Shown here piece after piece: positions 1 through 8,399 of a stretch of DNA of 64,000 bases (its first letter is position 1; every line of letters begins with the position of its first letter). The notes under the pieces were generated by a model. That model saw only the letters and a list, made by a program, of their open reading frames with translations. It was not told the DNA's origin and ran no database searches. Source of the stretch: DASUPK01 sp963815045 (GTDB lineage: Bacteria; Actinomycetota; Thermoleophilia; Solirubrobacterales; 70-9); NCBI GenBank assembly GCA_963815045.1, contig CAWFET010000003.1, positions 124,001 through 188,000 of the forward strand. Direction: 5' to 3'. A program made the translations under genes and the position numbers.

Positions 1-10
1 TCGTGGCCAT
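1..10 (-). CDS. possible start of a gene running off the left edge
   Basis: Only an ATG (10..8) followed by GCC ACG is visible, so nothing can be said of the product. A TAATCT box lies 11 nt before the ATG, the same spacing seen at several other starts in this window. It would be the next gene downstream of hemL on the same strand. This is speculative, because three codons cannot prove a gene. Confidence 0.2.
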
Positions 11-37
11 GCGTCGTTTCGAGATTAGAGCGACGCG

Positions 38-1306
38 TCAGGAGATGGCCTCGCGGAACGCCTCACCGGCGGCCGTGATCGTCTCGTCGATCGAGGCCTC
101 GTCGTGGGCGAGCGAGGGGAACCACGCCTCGAACTGGGAGGCGGGCGGATAGACACCGCGGTCGAGCATGGCGCGGCAGAAGCGCCCGTACGCCCGGGCG
201 TCGCAGGCCTGGGCTCCGGCGAAGTCCCGCACCGGGTCGGCGCTGAAGAAGACCGTGAGCAGCCCGGGCACGCTGGCCACCTGGATGGGGAGATCGCCCG
301 CGGCACGCCGCAGGCCGGTGGCGAGGCGGGTGGTGGCTGACTCGATTCCGACGTACGCGGCGCCGTCCAGCTTTCGCAGCGTGGCGAGGCCCGCGGCAAC
401 CGCGAGCGGGTTTCCGGAGAGGGTGCCCGCCTGGTAGACGTCGCCTGCCGGAGCGATCCGCTCCATGAGCTCCCGGCTTCCCCCGTAGGCGGCGGCCGGC
501 AGTCCTCCGCCGATCACCTTCCCCATCACCGTCAGGTCCGCATCGATCCCGAGCAGCTCCTGCGCCCCACCGCGGGCGACTCGGAAGCCGGTGATCACCT
601 CGTCGATGATGAGGAGCGAGCCCACCTCAGCCGTCGCGTCCCTGACCGCCTCGAGGAAGCCGGGATCGGGCGGGACGACGCCCATGTTCGCGGGAACCGC
701 CTCGGCGATCACGGCGGCCGGGCGGCCTCGCGAGATCGCCTCGACCACCGCGCCGGTGTCGTTCCACGGGACGATCACGGTGTCGGACGCCTGGGCCTCG
801 GTGACGCCCGGGCTCGCCGGGACGCCCGCGGTGGCGAGCCCCGAGCCGCCCTCCGCGAGCAGGCCGTCGACGTGGCCGTGGTAGGCGCCGGCGAACTTCA
901 TCACCGTGGTCCTTCCGGTCACGGCGCGCGCGAGCCGCAGGGCGGACATCGTCGCCTCGGTGCCGGAGCTGGTCATGCGGATCATCTCGACGCTCGCGAA
1001 GCGAGCGACCACCTCTGCCGCGAGGTCGACCTCGCCGGCCGTGGGAGCTCCATAGCTCGTGCCCCGCCCGGCCGCGTCCCGGACCGCCTGCACGACGAGA
1101 GGGTCCGCGTGGCCGAGAATCAGCGGTCCCCACGAGGAGACCCAGTCGACGTAGCGGTTGCCATCGACGTCCCAGATGTAGGGCCCCTCCCCATGGTCGA
1201 TGAAGATCGGGTCGCGGCCGATCGACCGCATCGCCCGCACCGGGGAGTTCACCCCGCCGGGCAGCACCTCCAGGGCTCGCCGGTACAGCTCGTCCGACCT
1301 GCCTAT
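38..1306 (-). CDS. hemL: glutamate-1-semialdehyde 2,1-aminomutase
   Basis: A PLP enzyme of the C5 pathway that converts glutamate-1-semialdehyde to 5-aminolevulinate in the cytoplasm. Counting from the start chosen here, it has the N-terminal PGGVNSPVRA signature (residues 16-25), the cofactor-binding IIDEVITGFR (Asp235) and the MGKVIGGGLP motif with the PLP lysine at about 263. It has 422 residues, normal for the family. The family N-terminus (GRSDELYRRALE) has no ATG, GTG or TTG in front of it. The codon at the expected place is ATA at 1306, preceded by GGAG with 5 nt spacing and overlapping the TAG stop of the upstream gene. The next canonical codon is GTG at 1267, which would remove conserved residues. 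It is the last visible gene of hemB-ahbAB-hemL. Function is certain; the start is not. Confidence 0.93.
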   Translation of the reverse strand: MGRSDELYRRALEVLPGGVNSPVRAMRSIGRDPIFIDHGEGPYIWDVDGNRYVDWVSSWGPLILGHADPLVVQAVRDAAGRGTSYGAPTAGEVDLAAEVVARFASVEMIRMTSSGTEATMSALRLARAVTGRTTVMKFAGAYHGHVDGLLAEGGSGLATAGVPASPGVTEAQASDTVIVPWNDTGAVVEAISRGRPAAVIAEAVPANMGVVPPDPGFLEAVRDATAEVGSLLIIDEVITGFRVARGGAQELLGIDADLTVMGKVIGGGLPAAAYGGSRELMERIAPAGDVYQAGTLSGNPLAVAAGLATLRKLDGAAYVGIESATTRLATGLRRAAGDLPIQVASVPGLLTVFFSADPVRDFAGAQACDARAYGRFCRAMLDRGVYPPASQFEAWFPSLAHDEASIDETITAAGEAFREAIS

Positions 1307-2406
1307 GAGTTCTCCGCCTCCCAGCGGGCGTACTCGTCGGTGAAGTAGTGGAGGCGGATCTTCTTGAACTCGGTCGAGGAATAGAGGACGGCTCGGTCCT
1401 CGCCGTGCAGGCCGTGCTCCTCGGCGATCCCGTCGAGGACCGCGTCGCATTCCTCCTTCGAGCGGCCGTGGGCCATGGTGAAGACGCTGTAGGGCCAGTC
1501 TGCGTAGGTGGGACGTTGATAGCAGTGGGAGACGCCGCGGACGGCGGCCATCCGGGCGCCGACCTCGAGGATCTGGTCCTCCGGAACACGCCAGACGCCC
1601 ATCCCGTTGGCGGAGAACCCCGCTCGGCGGTGGTAGAGGATCGCCGCGACCCGCCGGAGGATCTTGCGGTCGACCATCCCCCGGAGGTGATCGAGGAAGG
1701 AGTCGGTGCTCATGCCGACCTCGGCGGCCGGGGCGTCGTAGGGCCGGTCGGTGACCTCCATGGGCCCCTGGAGCGCGCGGATCACCGCGATGTCGGTCTC
1801 GTCGTAGGGCTGGCGCTCGAGCTCGCGGGGCGGAGCGGCCTCGACGGCCGCGGAGAGCTCCTCGGTGCCGCCCTCCATCTCCAGGTTCATGTTGATCTTG
1901 AACAGCTGCAGCGTCGGCAGCTGGCGGATCGACTCCGCCCCGGTGAGGCGCTGCAGCACGTCGAGCGTGCCCTGCAGGCCGAGCTCGGAGTCCGGCGGCG
2001 TCGCGATCGTGAACCAGAGGTTGAACTCGTGGGTCCGGAGATAGTTGTGGGAGACGCCCGGGTGGGCGTTGATGATCTTGGCGGCGCGCTGCGGGTTCTC
2101 GGTATCGACCTTCGCGGCCACCAGCATCGAGCTGTAGCCGAGCGCCCTGGTGTCGAAGATCGGCGTGATCTCGCGGATGATCCGGCCGTCGAGGAGACGC
2201 TGGGTCCGCGCCTTGACGTCGCCCGGATCGAGCTCCGCCTGTGCGGCGATCAGCTCGAAGGGCTCGGGCTCGAGCGGATAGCTCGACTGGAGCAGGTTCA
2301 TCAGGTGCTTGTCGGTGTCGTCAAGCGGGATGGCCGCGCCGCCGGCGCGCGAACGGAGCTTCGGCTTCGCGGCCGCGGTCGTGATCCCGTCCGCTGGGCG
2401 GCTCAT
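1303..2406 (-). CDS. fused siroheme decarboxylase-like (AhbA-AhbB/NirDL) Lrp/AsnC-fold protein
   Basis: A 367-residue protein made of two tandem Lrp/AsnC-type units (about 29-180 and 200-360). Each has a winged-helix part and a RAM-like part. The second carries GVSHCYQRPTYADWPYSVFT (residues 291-310), the motif of the AhbB/NirL group, and the first has the related GVSHNYLR (His120). AhbA/AhbB and NirD/L/G/H convert siroheme to 12,18-didecarboxysiroheme, a precursor of heme in the alternative pathway and of heme d1. These are usually two subunits of about 150-170 residues; here they are one chain, as in NirDL fusions. Its place between hemB and hemL (ATGA overlap with hemB, overlap with hemL) supports a tetrapyrrole role over a plain Lrp regulator. 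The exact product used by this organism is inferred. Confidence 0.75.
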   Translation of the reverse strand: MSRPADGITTAAAKPKLRSRAGGAAIPLDDTDKHLMNLLQSSYPLEPEPFELIAAQAELDPGDVKARTQRLLDGRIIREITPIFDTRALGYSSMLVAAKVDTENPQRAAKIINAHPGVSHNYLRTHEFNLWFTIATPPDSELGLQGTLDVLQRLTGAESIRQLPTLQLFKINMNLEMEGGTEELSAAVEAAPPRELERQPYDETDIAVIRALQGPMEVTDRPYDAPAAEVGMSTDSFLDHLRGMVDRKILRRVAAILYHRRAGFSANGMGVWRVPEDQILEVGARMAAVRGVSHCYQRPTYADWPYSVFTMAHGRSKEECDAVLDGIAEEHGLHGEDRAVLYSSTEFKKIRLHYFTDEYARWEAENS

Positions 2407-3416
2407 CGGCGAGCAGCCTCGCTCGAGAGCCAGGCTGCGGCGTCCTTGGCGAAGTAGGTGATGATCATGTCCGCTCCGGCCCGGCGAATCGACGTCAGCG
2501 ACTCCATCGCGGCAGCGCGCTCGTCGATCCAGCCGTTGGCGGCGGCGGCCTTCAGCATCGAGTACTCGCCACCCACGTGGTACGCGGCGAGCGGAGCGCC
2601 GGTCGCGTCCTTGACCCGACGGATCACGTCGAGGTAGGGGAGGGCGGGCTTCACCATGACGACGTCGGCGCCCTCCTCCAGGTCGAGCCTGGCCTCCCGA
2701 ACCGCCTCATCGGCGTTCGCCGGATCCATCTGGTAGCCGCGGCGGTCCCCGAACTCCGGAGTGGAGCCTGCGGCCTCGCGGAACGGCCCGTAAAAGGCGG
2801 ATGCGTATTTGGCGCTGTAGGCGACGATCGGAACGTCGGAGTGGCCCTCCTCGTCGAGCTGGCCGCGGATCGCGCCGATCCGGCCATCCATCATGTCGCT
2901 CGGCGCCACGGCGTCAGCACCCGCGGCGGCGTGGGAGATTGCCGTCTTGGCGAGCAGCTCGACGGTGAGGTCGTTGTCCACCTCTCCGTCGCGGACGATG
3001 CCGCAGTGGCCGTGCGAGGTGTATTCGCAGAGGCAGACGTCGGTGATCACCACGATCTCCGGATGCGCCTCCTTCAGGGCGCGGACGGCCATCTGGACGA
3101 CGCCCTCGTCGTCGTAGGCCTCGGAGCCGACCTCGTCCTTGCTGGCCGGGATGCCGAAGAGGATGACCGCTCTCACCCCCGCCGCCGCGATTTCGGTGAC
3201 CTCGGCGACCGCCTCGGAGATGGAGAGCCGCTCCATGCCGGGCATGGTCTCGATCGGCTCGCGGACGCTCTCGCCCGCGGTGATGAAGAGCGGCTGGACC
3301 AGATGGTCGGCCGTCAGGTCGGTCTCCCGGACCAGGTCACGAAGTGGCTCCGTGCGGCGCAGGCGGCGAAGTCGGGTGGCTGGAAAGCTCACTGGGTTGA
3401 TTCTAGGGCGGTCCAC
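2403..3416 (-). CDS. hemB: delta-aminolevulinic acid dehydratase (porphobilinogen synthase)
   Basis: Condenses two 5-aminolevulinate molecules into porphobilinogen. The 337-residue protein has the family's usual length. Schiff-base lysines sit in AYSAKYAS (Lys203) and VMVKPALPYLD (Lys256). The cysteine-rich metal loop DVCLCEYTSHGHCG (Cys128, Cys130, Cys138) marks the zinc-dependent type. The start is GTG at 3416; no strong ribosome site is visible before it, and a GTG ten codons further in is an alternative. It is first in the hemB-ahbAB-hemL operon, with an ATGA overlap into the next gene. A 46 nt spacer separates it from the ABC permease upstream on the same strand. Confidence 0.95.
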   Translation of the reverse strand: MDRPRINPVSFPATRLRRLRRTEPLRDLVRETDLTADHLVQPLFITAGESVREPIETMPGMERLSISEAVAEVTEIAAAGVRAVILFGIPASKDEVGSEAYDDEGVVQMAVRALKEAHPEIVVITDVCLCEYTSHGHCGIVRDGEVDNDLTVELLAKTAISHAAAGADAVAPSDMMDGRIGAIRGQLDEEGHSDVPIVAYSAKYASAFYGPFREAAGSTPEFGDRRGYQMDPANADEAVREARLDLEEGADVVMVKPALPYLDVIRRVKDATGAPLAAYHVGGEYSMLKAAAANGWIDERAAAMESLTSIRRAGADMIITYFAKDAAAWLSSEAARR

Positions 3417-3462
3417 CAGGGGCCCGGCGGGCGGGTCCTGTCGCCACGAGCCCGAGCAGCCG

Positions 3463-4815
3463 TCAAGCGAAGCGGCGCAGCGCCAAGCGGGCGAGCACCA
3501 AGTATCCGATCGTCAGCAGGGCCAGGTGCAGCAGCGGCAGGCCGAGGCTCGGCCCCGACGAGGAGAGGGCTCCCGAGAGGGCGTCCACGGCTGGGCGGAA
3601 CGGGAAGGCTCCGGCGATCACGTGGATCACGTCGAGCAGGCCCTTGCTGACGGTGCCCGACGGGACCAGGGAGATGAAGGCCACCGGCAGCGCGAGCGCG
3701 AAAGCGAGCAGGGCGCTTGCACGCACCTCGCGGGCCGCGGCGCCGATCGCCAGCCCCAGCCCGGACGAGGCCGCGCCCGCGAGCAGGATCGCCGGGACGA
3801 TCAGGTAGATCCGGCTCCACGAGATCGATTCGAACGGCGTGATCGCGGCGAGCATGAGCAGGGTCACCACCAGGGCCGCGGCGGTGCCGAGGGTCGCCTT
3901 CTCGACCAGCAGGCCGGTGCGGCTGACCAGGCCGCGCGTGAGCCGCGTGAAGGTGTTCTCCTCCCGTTCCAGGGCGAGCGAGCCCGAGACGAGCAGCACG
4001 GTGACGAAGAGCAGCGTGATGGCGGCGGCCACGGCGACAGCGAAGGTGTCGAGGGGCGGCACGCTGCCCGCGATCACGTCCTTGTTCACGGCGATCGGCT
4101 GGCGGACGGAGGCCAGCAGGCTGTTCGCGAGCGCCAGGTTCTGGCGGGCGAGCCTGGCGAAGTCGCTCACCTGCGCCACCTTGGCGCGCTGCTCCGGTGG
4201 CAGGCTCGACTCGACCTGATTGAGGACCTTCTCGGCCTTCCGCAGGCCGAGGATGTGGACGGTCTGGTTGATGAACGGGATCTCGAACGACCCGCCATTG
4301 GCGAGGATCCGCTCGTAGTCCCCCGCGACGCCGCTGATCTTCTCCGAGACGAGCAGGTTGGCCTGGGTGAGCAGCGAGCGGATCCTGTCGTCGACGACCT
4401 GGGCCTTGAGCGGATCGTCGTTGTTGACGATCACGTCGACGGTCGCCGGCTCGCTGGAGTTGGTGCTGAGCTCGCCCTGGAGCTTGCTGATGAAGTCCGG
4501 CGGCAGGATGAGGCCGCCGAGGACGTCGCCGTCCTTCACCTTCTGCTCGACCTCCGCGCGGCTCGAGACGTCGACGCACTCGATCTTGGAGCAGAGCTGT
4601 CGCCGAGCCTCGTTCTGGCTGAATCCGCCGGTGCCGAGCTGGAGGCCGGTCCCTTGAGGTATCTGGTTCAGGAACGCGACCCGCGGCTTCTCCGGGCTGC
4701 GGGAGATCGCCAGCCCGATCAGGACCGCAAGGACGATCGGATAGACGACCAGCAGCCCGGTGATCAGGGGCGAGCGGCGGAGCAGCTGCAGGTCCTTGAT
4801 CAGCAGCCAGCGCAT
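3463..4815 (-). CDS. ABC-2 type transporter permease
   Basis: A 450-residue membrane subunit of an ABC exporter. It has an N-terminal membrane segment (about 16-38), a large extracytoplasmic loop (about 45-250), then five to six hydrophobic segments to the C-terminus. This is the layout of ABC2_membrane_3-type permeases related to drug or lipid exporters such as YhgE/Pip and the DrrB-like group. The ATPase gene lies directly upstream and overlaps by one base (TGATG), so the two form one exporter. The substrate cannot be read from the sequence. Confidence 0.82.
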   Translation of the reverse strand: MRWLLIKDLQLLRRSPLITGLLVVYPIVLAVLIGLAISRSPEKPRVAFLNQIPQGTGLQLGTGGFSQNEARRQLCSKIECVDVSSRAEVEQKVKDGDVLGGLILPPDFISKLQGELSTNSSEPATVDVIVNNDDPLKAQVVDDRIRSLLTQANLLVSEKISGVAGDYERILANGGSFEIPFINQTVHILGLRKAEKVLNQVESSLPPEQRAKVAQVSDFARLARQNLALANSLLASVRQPIAVNKDVIAGSVPPLDTFAVAVAAAITLLFVTVLLVSGSLALEREENTFTRLTRGLVSRTGLLVEKATLGTAAALVVTLLMLAAITPFESISWSRIYLIVPAILLAGAASSGLGLAIGAAAREVRASALLAFALALPVAFISLVPSGTVSKGLLDVIHVIAGAFPFRPAVDALSGALSSSGPSLGLPLLHLALLTIGYLVLARLALRRFA

Positions 4816-5537
4816 CAGTGGCCCCTCTTCTTCAGAAAGCGCACGAAGTCGTTCTCCGGGTCGACCGCGGTCCCCTTGGGCCGGGGGCCCGCGGCCCGGC
4901 GCATCTGGGCGAAGCTGCCGTCGAAGATCGTCTCGCCATCGGCGAGGACCACCAGCCGGTCCCCGTAGTGGCTCGCCTCCTCGATCTGGTGAGTCGAGTA
5001 GATCACCGTCGTCCCCTGCTTCGCGAGGCCCGCGACGAACTCCCAGAGCCGCACGCGCTGGCTCGGGTCGAGGCCGGAGCTGGGCTCATCGAGCAGCAGC
5101 ACCGAGGGATCGCCGAGCAGGCCGATCGCGATGTTGATGCGCTGCTGGTTGCCGCCCGACAGTGAGGAGACCTGGTCGTGGCGGCGCTCCTCGAGCCCGG
5201 TCTGGGCGAGCATGCGCTCGACGGTCCCCTCGACATCCTCGGACGCCTCCATGCGCGCAAAGAGCCGCAGGTTCTCCTCGACGGTCAGCCGGCGATAGAG
5301 AGCCGCCTGCTGAGGGACCCAGCCGACCTCGCCGTTCGAGGAGTCGATCCGGCCCGAGTCGGGCCTGGCGATGCCGGCGAGGATGGAGAGGAGGGTTGTC
5401 TTGCCGGCGCCGTTCGGCCCCAGGACGGCCAGGAGCTCGCCGCGATCGACAGCGAAGCTGACGTCCCGGAGGGCTACGCGCGCGCCGAACGACTTGGAGA
5501 GGCCCTCGACCTCGAGGACGGGGGCGGCCTGGCTCAT
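4815..5537 (-). CDS. ABC transporter ATP-binding protein
   Basis: The 240-residue ATPase partner of the following permease. Walker A GPNGAGKTT is at 40-48, the ABC signature LSGGNQQR at 126-133, Walker B LLLDEP with Asp150/Glu151, and the switch histidine in STHQIEEA (His183). It belongs to the DrrA/CcmA-like exporter group. A TAGCTT box ends exactly 7 nt before the ATG and no Shine-Dalgarno sequence is present, so the transcript is probably leaderless. The gene is divergent from ymdB across 56 bp. Confidence 0.9.
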   Translation of the reverse strand: MSQAAPVLEVEGLSKSFGARVALRDVSFAVDRGELLAVLGPNGAGKTTLLSILAGIARPDSGRIDSSNGEVGWVPQQAALYRRLTVEENLRLFARMEASEDVEGTVERMLAQTGLEERRHDQVSSLSGGNQQRINIAIGLLGDPSVLLLDEPSSGLDPSQRVRLWEFVAGLAKQGTTVIYSTHQIEEASHYGDRLVVLADGETIFDGSFAQMRRAAGPRPKGTAVDPENDFVRFLKKRGH

Positions 5538-5544
5538 CGCGGGA

Positions 5545-5550
5545 AAGCTA
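5545..5550 (-). promoter_or_regulatory. candidate leaderless -10 box (TAGCTT) for the ABC exporter operon
   Basis: The reverse strand reads TAGCTT, then 7 nt, then the ATG at 5537. TANNNT at this distance puts the transcription start at or next to the start codon. No convincing -35 box was found. Confidence 0.4.
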
Positions 5551-5577
5551 GCGGGATGACCGAGGCCTCACGTGGTC

Positions 5578-5583
5578 TACGCT
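5578..5583 (+). promoter_or_regulatory. candidate -10 box (TACGCT) for ymdB
   Basis: TACGCT lies 10 nt before the ymdB ATG at 5594. There is no Shine-Dalgarno sequence in the short gap, so a very short leader is likely. No -35 was recognised. Confidence 0.3.
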
Positions 5584-5593
5584 CCCCCGCCTG

Positions 5594-6373
5594 ATGAGGC
5601 TCCTCTTCATAGGGGACGTCGTCGGCAAGCCAGGCCGGGAGGGACTGGCGGCGGCGATGCCCGAGCTTCGCGCCGAGCGGATGCCCGACCTCGTCGTGGT
5701 CAACGGCGAGAACGCCGCCGGTGGCGTGGGCATCACCGCGGAGACCGCGGGGCAGATCTTCGACGTGGGCGCCGACGTGATCACCCTCGGCAATCACACC
5801 TACCGCCACAAGGACGTCTATCCGTACCTCGATTCCGAGACGCGGATCATCCGTCCCGCCAACTTCCCCGCCGCGAATCCGGGGCGGGGCCACACGATCA
5901 CCGAGGCCGCCGGCATGCGGGTCGCCGTGATCAACCTGAGCGGGCAGATGCACCTGCAGGTGGAGCGCAACCCCTTCGGCGCGATCGACGAGCTGCTCGA
6001 CTCGCTCGCCGGCGCGGCCGACGCGGTCATCGTCGACTTCCACGCCGAGCTGACCAGCGAGAAGGTGGCCATGGGCTGGCATCTGGATGGCAGGGTGGCG
6101 GCGGTGCTGGGCACCCACACCCACGTGCCGACGGCCGACCTCCGGGTCCTGCCCGGCGGAACCGCTCACATCTCCGACGTCGGCATGACCGGATCCCGGT
6201 CCGGTGTGATCGGCGTGAAGCGGGAGCAGGCGCTACGCGCCTTCAGGACGCAGATGCCGGTTCGCTTCGACGGGGCGGACGAGGACGTCTGGGTCATGGG
6301 GGTCGCGGTCGAGATCGGCGACGACGGGCTCGCTCGCGGGATCGACCAGATCCTCCTCCCCGTCTCCACCTAG
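5594..6373 (+). CDS. ymdB: YmdB-family metallophosphoesterase (2',3'-cyclic-nucleotide 2'-phosphodiesterase)
   Basis: A 259-residue cytoplasmic dimetal phosphodiesterase of the TIGR00282/YmdB family. The metal ligands are visible in order: GDVVGKPGRE (Asp8), NGEN (Glu39), GNHTYRHKD (Asn67, His68), DFHAE (His150) and GTHTHVPTAD (His175, His177). The length matches the family. In Bacillus, YmdB is needed for biofilm and nanotube formation and acts on 2',3'-cAMP; the target here is unknown. The last 141 bp are also read antisense as the C-terminal tail of the membrane protein encoded at 6233-7966. Confidence 0.9.
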   Translation: MRLLFIGDVVGKPGREGLAAAMPELRAERMPDLVVVNGENAAGGVGITAETAGQIFDVGADVITLGNHTYRHKDVYPYLDSETRIIRPANFPAANPGRGHTITEAAGMRVAVINLSGQMHLQVERNPFGAIDELLDSLAGAADAVIVDFHAELTSEKVAMGWHLDGRVAAVLGTHTHVPTADLRVLPGGTAHISDVGMTGSRSGVIGVKREQALRAFRTQMPVRFDGADEDVWVMGVAVEIGDDGLARGIDQILLPVST

Positions 6374-7966
6374 CGGCGGGACCGTCCCGACGGTCAGCAG
6401 GGCGATCAGAAGGAACGGCAGGAACCAGGGGATGTAGAGGTAGAACCAGTGGTCGATCGTCAGCTCCATGGCGATCATCACGGCGGCACCGAGCGCGGCG
6501 ACGGTGATGTGGTCGCGACGGCGCGGGCGGAAGGCCACCAGCAGCGACAGCCCAACGGCCGCGGCCTTGACCACAGCCTGCAGCCAGCCGAGTGAGTGAT
6601 CCTGCCCCCAGATGCTGAAGGGTGAGTCGCGGCCGCCCTGCTCGGCGATCGTGCGATGCCAGAAGGTCGAGAGGCCCGGATCCTCCAGCGCCTGGAAGGA
6701 GACGGCGAAGATCGTCAGAGCGAATGCGATGGTGAAGGGAACGACCGCCTTTGCGTACCGGCGAAACCCGCCCCTGACGGTCGCCCCATAGGTCGCGAAG
6801 AGCGGCCCGAGCGCCAGCGGCGCGAACTTGGTCATCGAGGTGAGGCCAAGCGTGATGCCGCGCGGAATCGGGGAGGTCAGGCAGAGCAGGCTCGCGGCGA
6901 GGCCGAGTGCGACCAGCGAATCGTTGGTGTTCGACTCCAGCGCGTAGGCGGTGTATGGAAAGGCCGCCCAGGCGAAGCAGAGCAGGATCCCGAGCTCCTT
7001 CCCGCGCCGCCCGCGACGGAAGCGCATGCCGAGGAGGAAGAGAACTCCCATCGTCGCCAGGTCGAAGAAGATCGAAGCGGCGTGCGCGGCCGGCAGGTCG
7101 TCCCAGGTCCCGCTCCAGGGCAGCACCTGCTCGAAGGGGACGTAGGCGTAGTAGGCCACGGGCCCATAGGTGTCCCCCGACTGGTCGTCGGAGGGGAAGT
7201 TGTCGTAGATCGGCTTGCGGTCGGCGATCCGGTCGGCGCCGATCACCCCCGAGTACCCGACGTCGATCACGTTGGAGTCGACCACGTTCAGGGTGATCCG
7301 GCCCGCGATCAGGACGACCGTCATCACGGCGAGGACCGCGATCGGCATCGTCGGCCGCAGGCCCGAGCCCTGCTTTCGCCGGAAGCCGAGCCAGAGTGCG
7401 CGCCCGAGCAGATAGAGCAGGGGCGGGTAGGCGAGCGGGACCGAGAGCCCGATGTTGCCCCTGTTGAAGAGGTAGTGGGAGAGCCCGAAGCCGCCGACGA
7501 GGACGAGGAGGTCCAGGTGGGCGAGGCGGAACGGCCGGCGCCAGTCGAGCAGCCCCAGGATGAAGATCCCGCAGAGGGGCAGCCAGATGTAGGGCGCGTT
7601 CACCATCCGCCCGAACGCGCCGGGGTAGCCGCGCGCCATGCGCCAGGCGACCTGGTAGCCGGTCCAGGACTCGAGTACCTCCCCCGTGGCCGGATCGATC
7701 ACCACCTGGACGACCTCGTCCGAGCCGCTGAAGAACCCGACCTCCCAGAGGCCGGTCGACTGGTTGCGGCTGGCGGACGACGTCAGGTTGGGATGCTGCT
7801 CGCGGGCGGCGGCCGCCTTGGGGTCCAGCTTGGCGATCTGGATCGCCTTCTGCTTGCTGATCTGGTGAGGCTCGGCGGCGCCGGCCGGGCCTGGCGAGAG
7901 CAGCGCGGCCGCGAGAAGTGCGAAGAGGAGGAGAAATGCCGGCTTCGCCATCAGGCGGGGGCGCAT
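6233..7966 (-). CDS. PepSY-like domain plus multi-pass membrane glycosyltransferase (GT87/ArnT-like)
   Basis: 577 residues. After a signal peptide (about 7-28) comes a 90-residue extracytoplasmic PepSY-like domain (ISKQKAIQIA to VIDPATGEVLESW). About ten membrane segments follow with features of polyprenyl-phosphate-sugar glycosyltransferases: a loop with YDNFPSDDQ and YGPVAYYAYVP (about 255-275) and SMTKFAPLALGP. Such enzymes move a mannose or similar sugar from a lipid carrier to an outer-surface acceptor. The downstream GtrA-like flippase and phosphodiesterase on the same strand suggest a glycan module. Beyond about residue 531 the tail is wholly antisense to the 3' end of ymdB and looks like read-through. 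Start: ATG 7966, or ATG 7951 (MAKPAF). Family assignment is moderate. Confidence 0.68.
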   Translation of the reverse strand: MRPRLMAKPAFLLLFALLAAALLSPGPAGAAEPHQISKQKAIQIAKLDPKAAAAREQHPNLTSSASRNQSTGLWEVGFFSGSDEVVQVVIDPATGEVLESWTGYQVAWRMARGYPGAFGRMVNAPYIWLPLCGIFILGLLDWRRPFRLAHLDLLVLVGGFGLSHYLFNRGNIGLSVPLAYPPLLYLLGRALWLGFRRKQGSGLRPTMPIAVLAVMTVVLIAGRITLNVVDSNVIDVGYSGVIGADRIADRKPIYDNFPSDDQSGDTYGPVAYYAYVPFEQVLPWSGTWDDLPAAHAASIFFDLATMGVLFLLGMRFRRGRRGKELGILLCFAWAAFPYTAYALESNTNDSLVALGLAASLLCLTSPIPRGITLGLTSMTKFAPLALGPLFATYGATVRGGFRRYAKAVVPFTIAFALTIFAVSFQALEDPGLSTFWHRTIAEQGGRDSPFSIWGQDHSLGWLQAVVKAAAVGLSLLVAFRPRRRDHITVAALGAAVMIAMELTIDHWFYLYIPWFLPFLLIALLTVGTVPPLGGDGEEDLVDPASEPVVADLDRDPHDPDVLVRPVEANRHLRPEGA

Positions 7967-7970
7967 ACCC

Positions 7971-8399
7971 CTAGTCGTCGAAGGTCCACAGCTTGTTGCC
8001 GACGAAATTGAACGGCATCGCGATCGCCACCGAGATTGCCTGAGCGGGCAGCTCGCTCATCCCTCCACCCACGAGGAGCTTGAGCGCGATCAGGTTGACG
8101 ACCAGCGCGAGCACGCTGACCGTGAAGAAGCGGGCGGCCTGGAACCCGGCGTGACCTTGCTTCGCGTCGAAGGTCCAGTGACGGTTCCACCAGAAGTTGC
8201 TGGTCACGGCGACGCAGAAGGCGGCGATCGCCGCGGCGATGTAGTGGACGTTCAGGGCACCGTTGACCAGCGCGAACACCACCAGGTTGATCAGATAGCC
8301 CGAGGCGCCGACGATGCCGAACTGGAAGAGCTGCAGCCAGTTGCCCGGCTTGAGGGTGCCCCGCCCGATCCGCTTCGCGGTCTCCACCGGCGGCGTCAT
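7971..8399 (-). CDS. GtrA-like membrane protein
   Basis: 142 residues with four predicted membrane helices, including the GtrA hallmarks FGIVGASGYLINLVVF (about 26-41), SNFWWNRHWTF, and a closing NFVGNKLWTF. GtrA proteins help flip polyprenyl-phosphate-linked sugars, which the neighbouring GT87-like transferase could use. The start ATG at 8399 overlaps the TGA of the upstream phosphodiesterase (ATGA); the longer reading frame upstream is shadow. Only 4 nt separate its stop from the glycosyltransferase start. Confidence 0.88.
   Translation of the reverse strand: MTPPVETAKRIGRGTLKPGNWLQLFQFGIVGASGYLINLVVFALVNGALNVHYIAAAIAAFCVAVTSNFWWNRHWTFDAKQGHAGFQAARFFTVSVLALVVNLIALKLLVGGGMSELPAQAISVAIAMPFNFVGNKLWTFDD

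Noticed and set aside
1303..2406. Plain Lrp/AsnC transcription regulator
   Set aside because: Two tandem units with the AhbB/NirL motif and a hem operon context fit a decarboxylase better.
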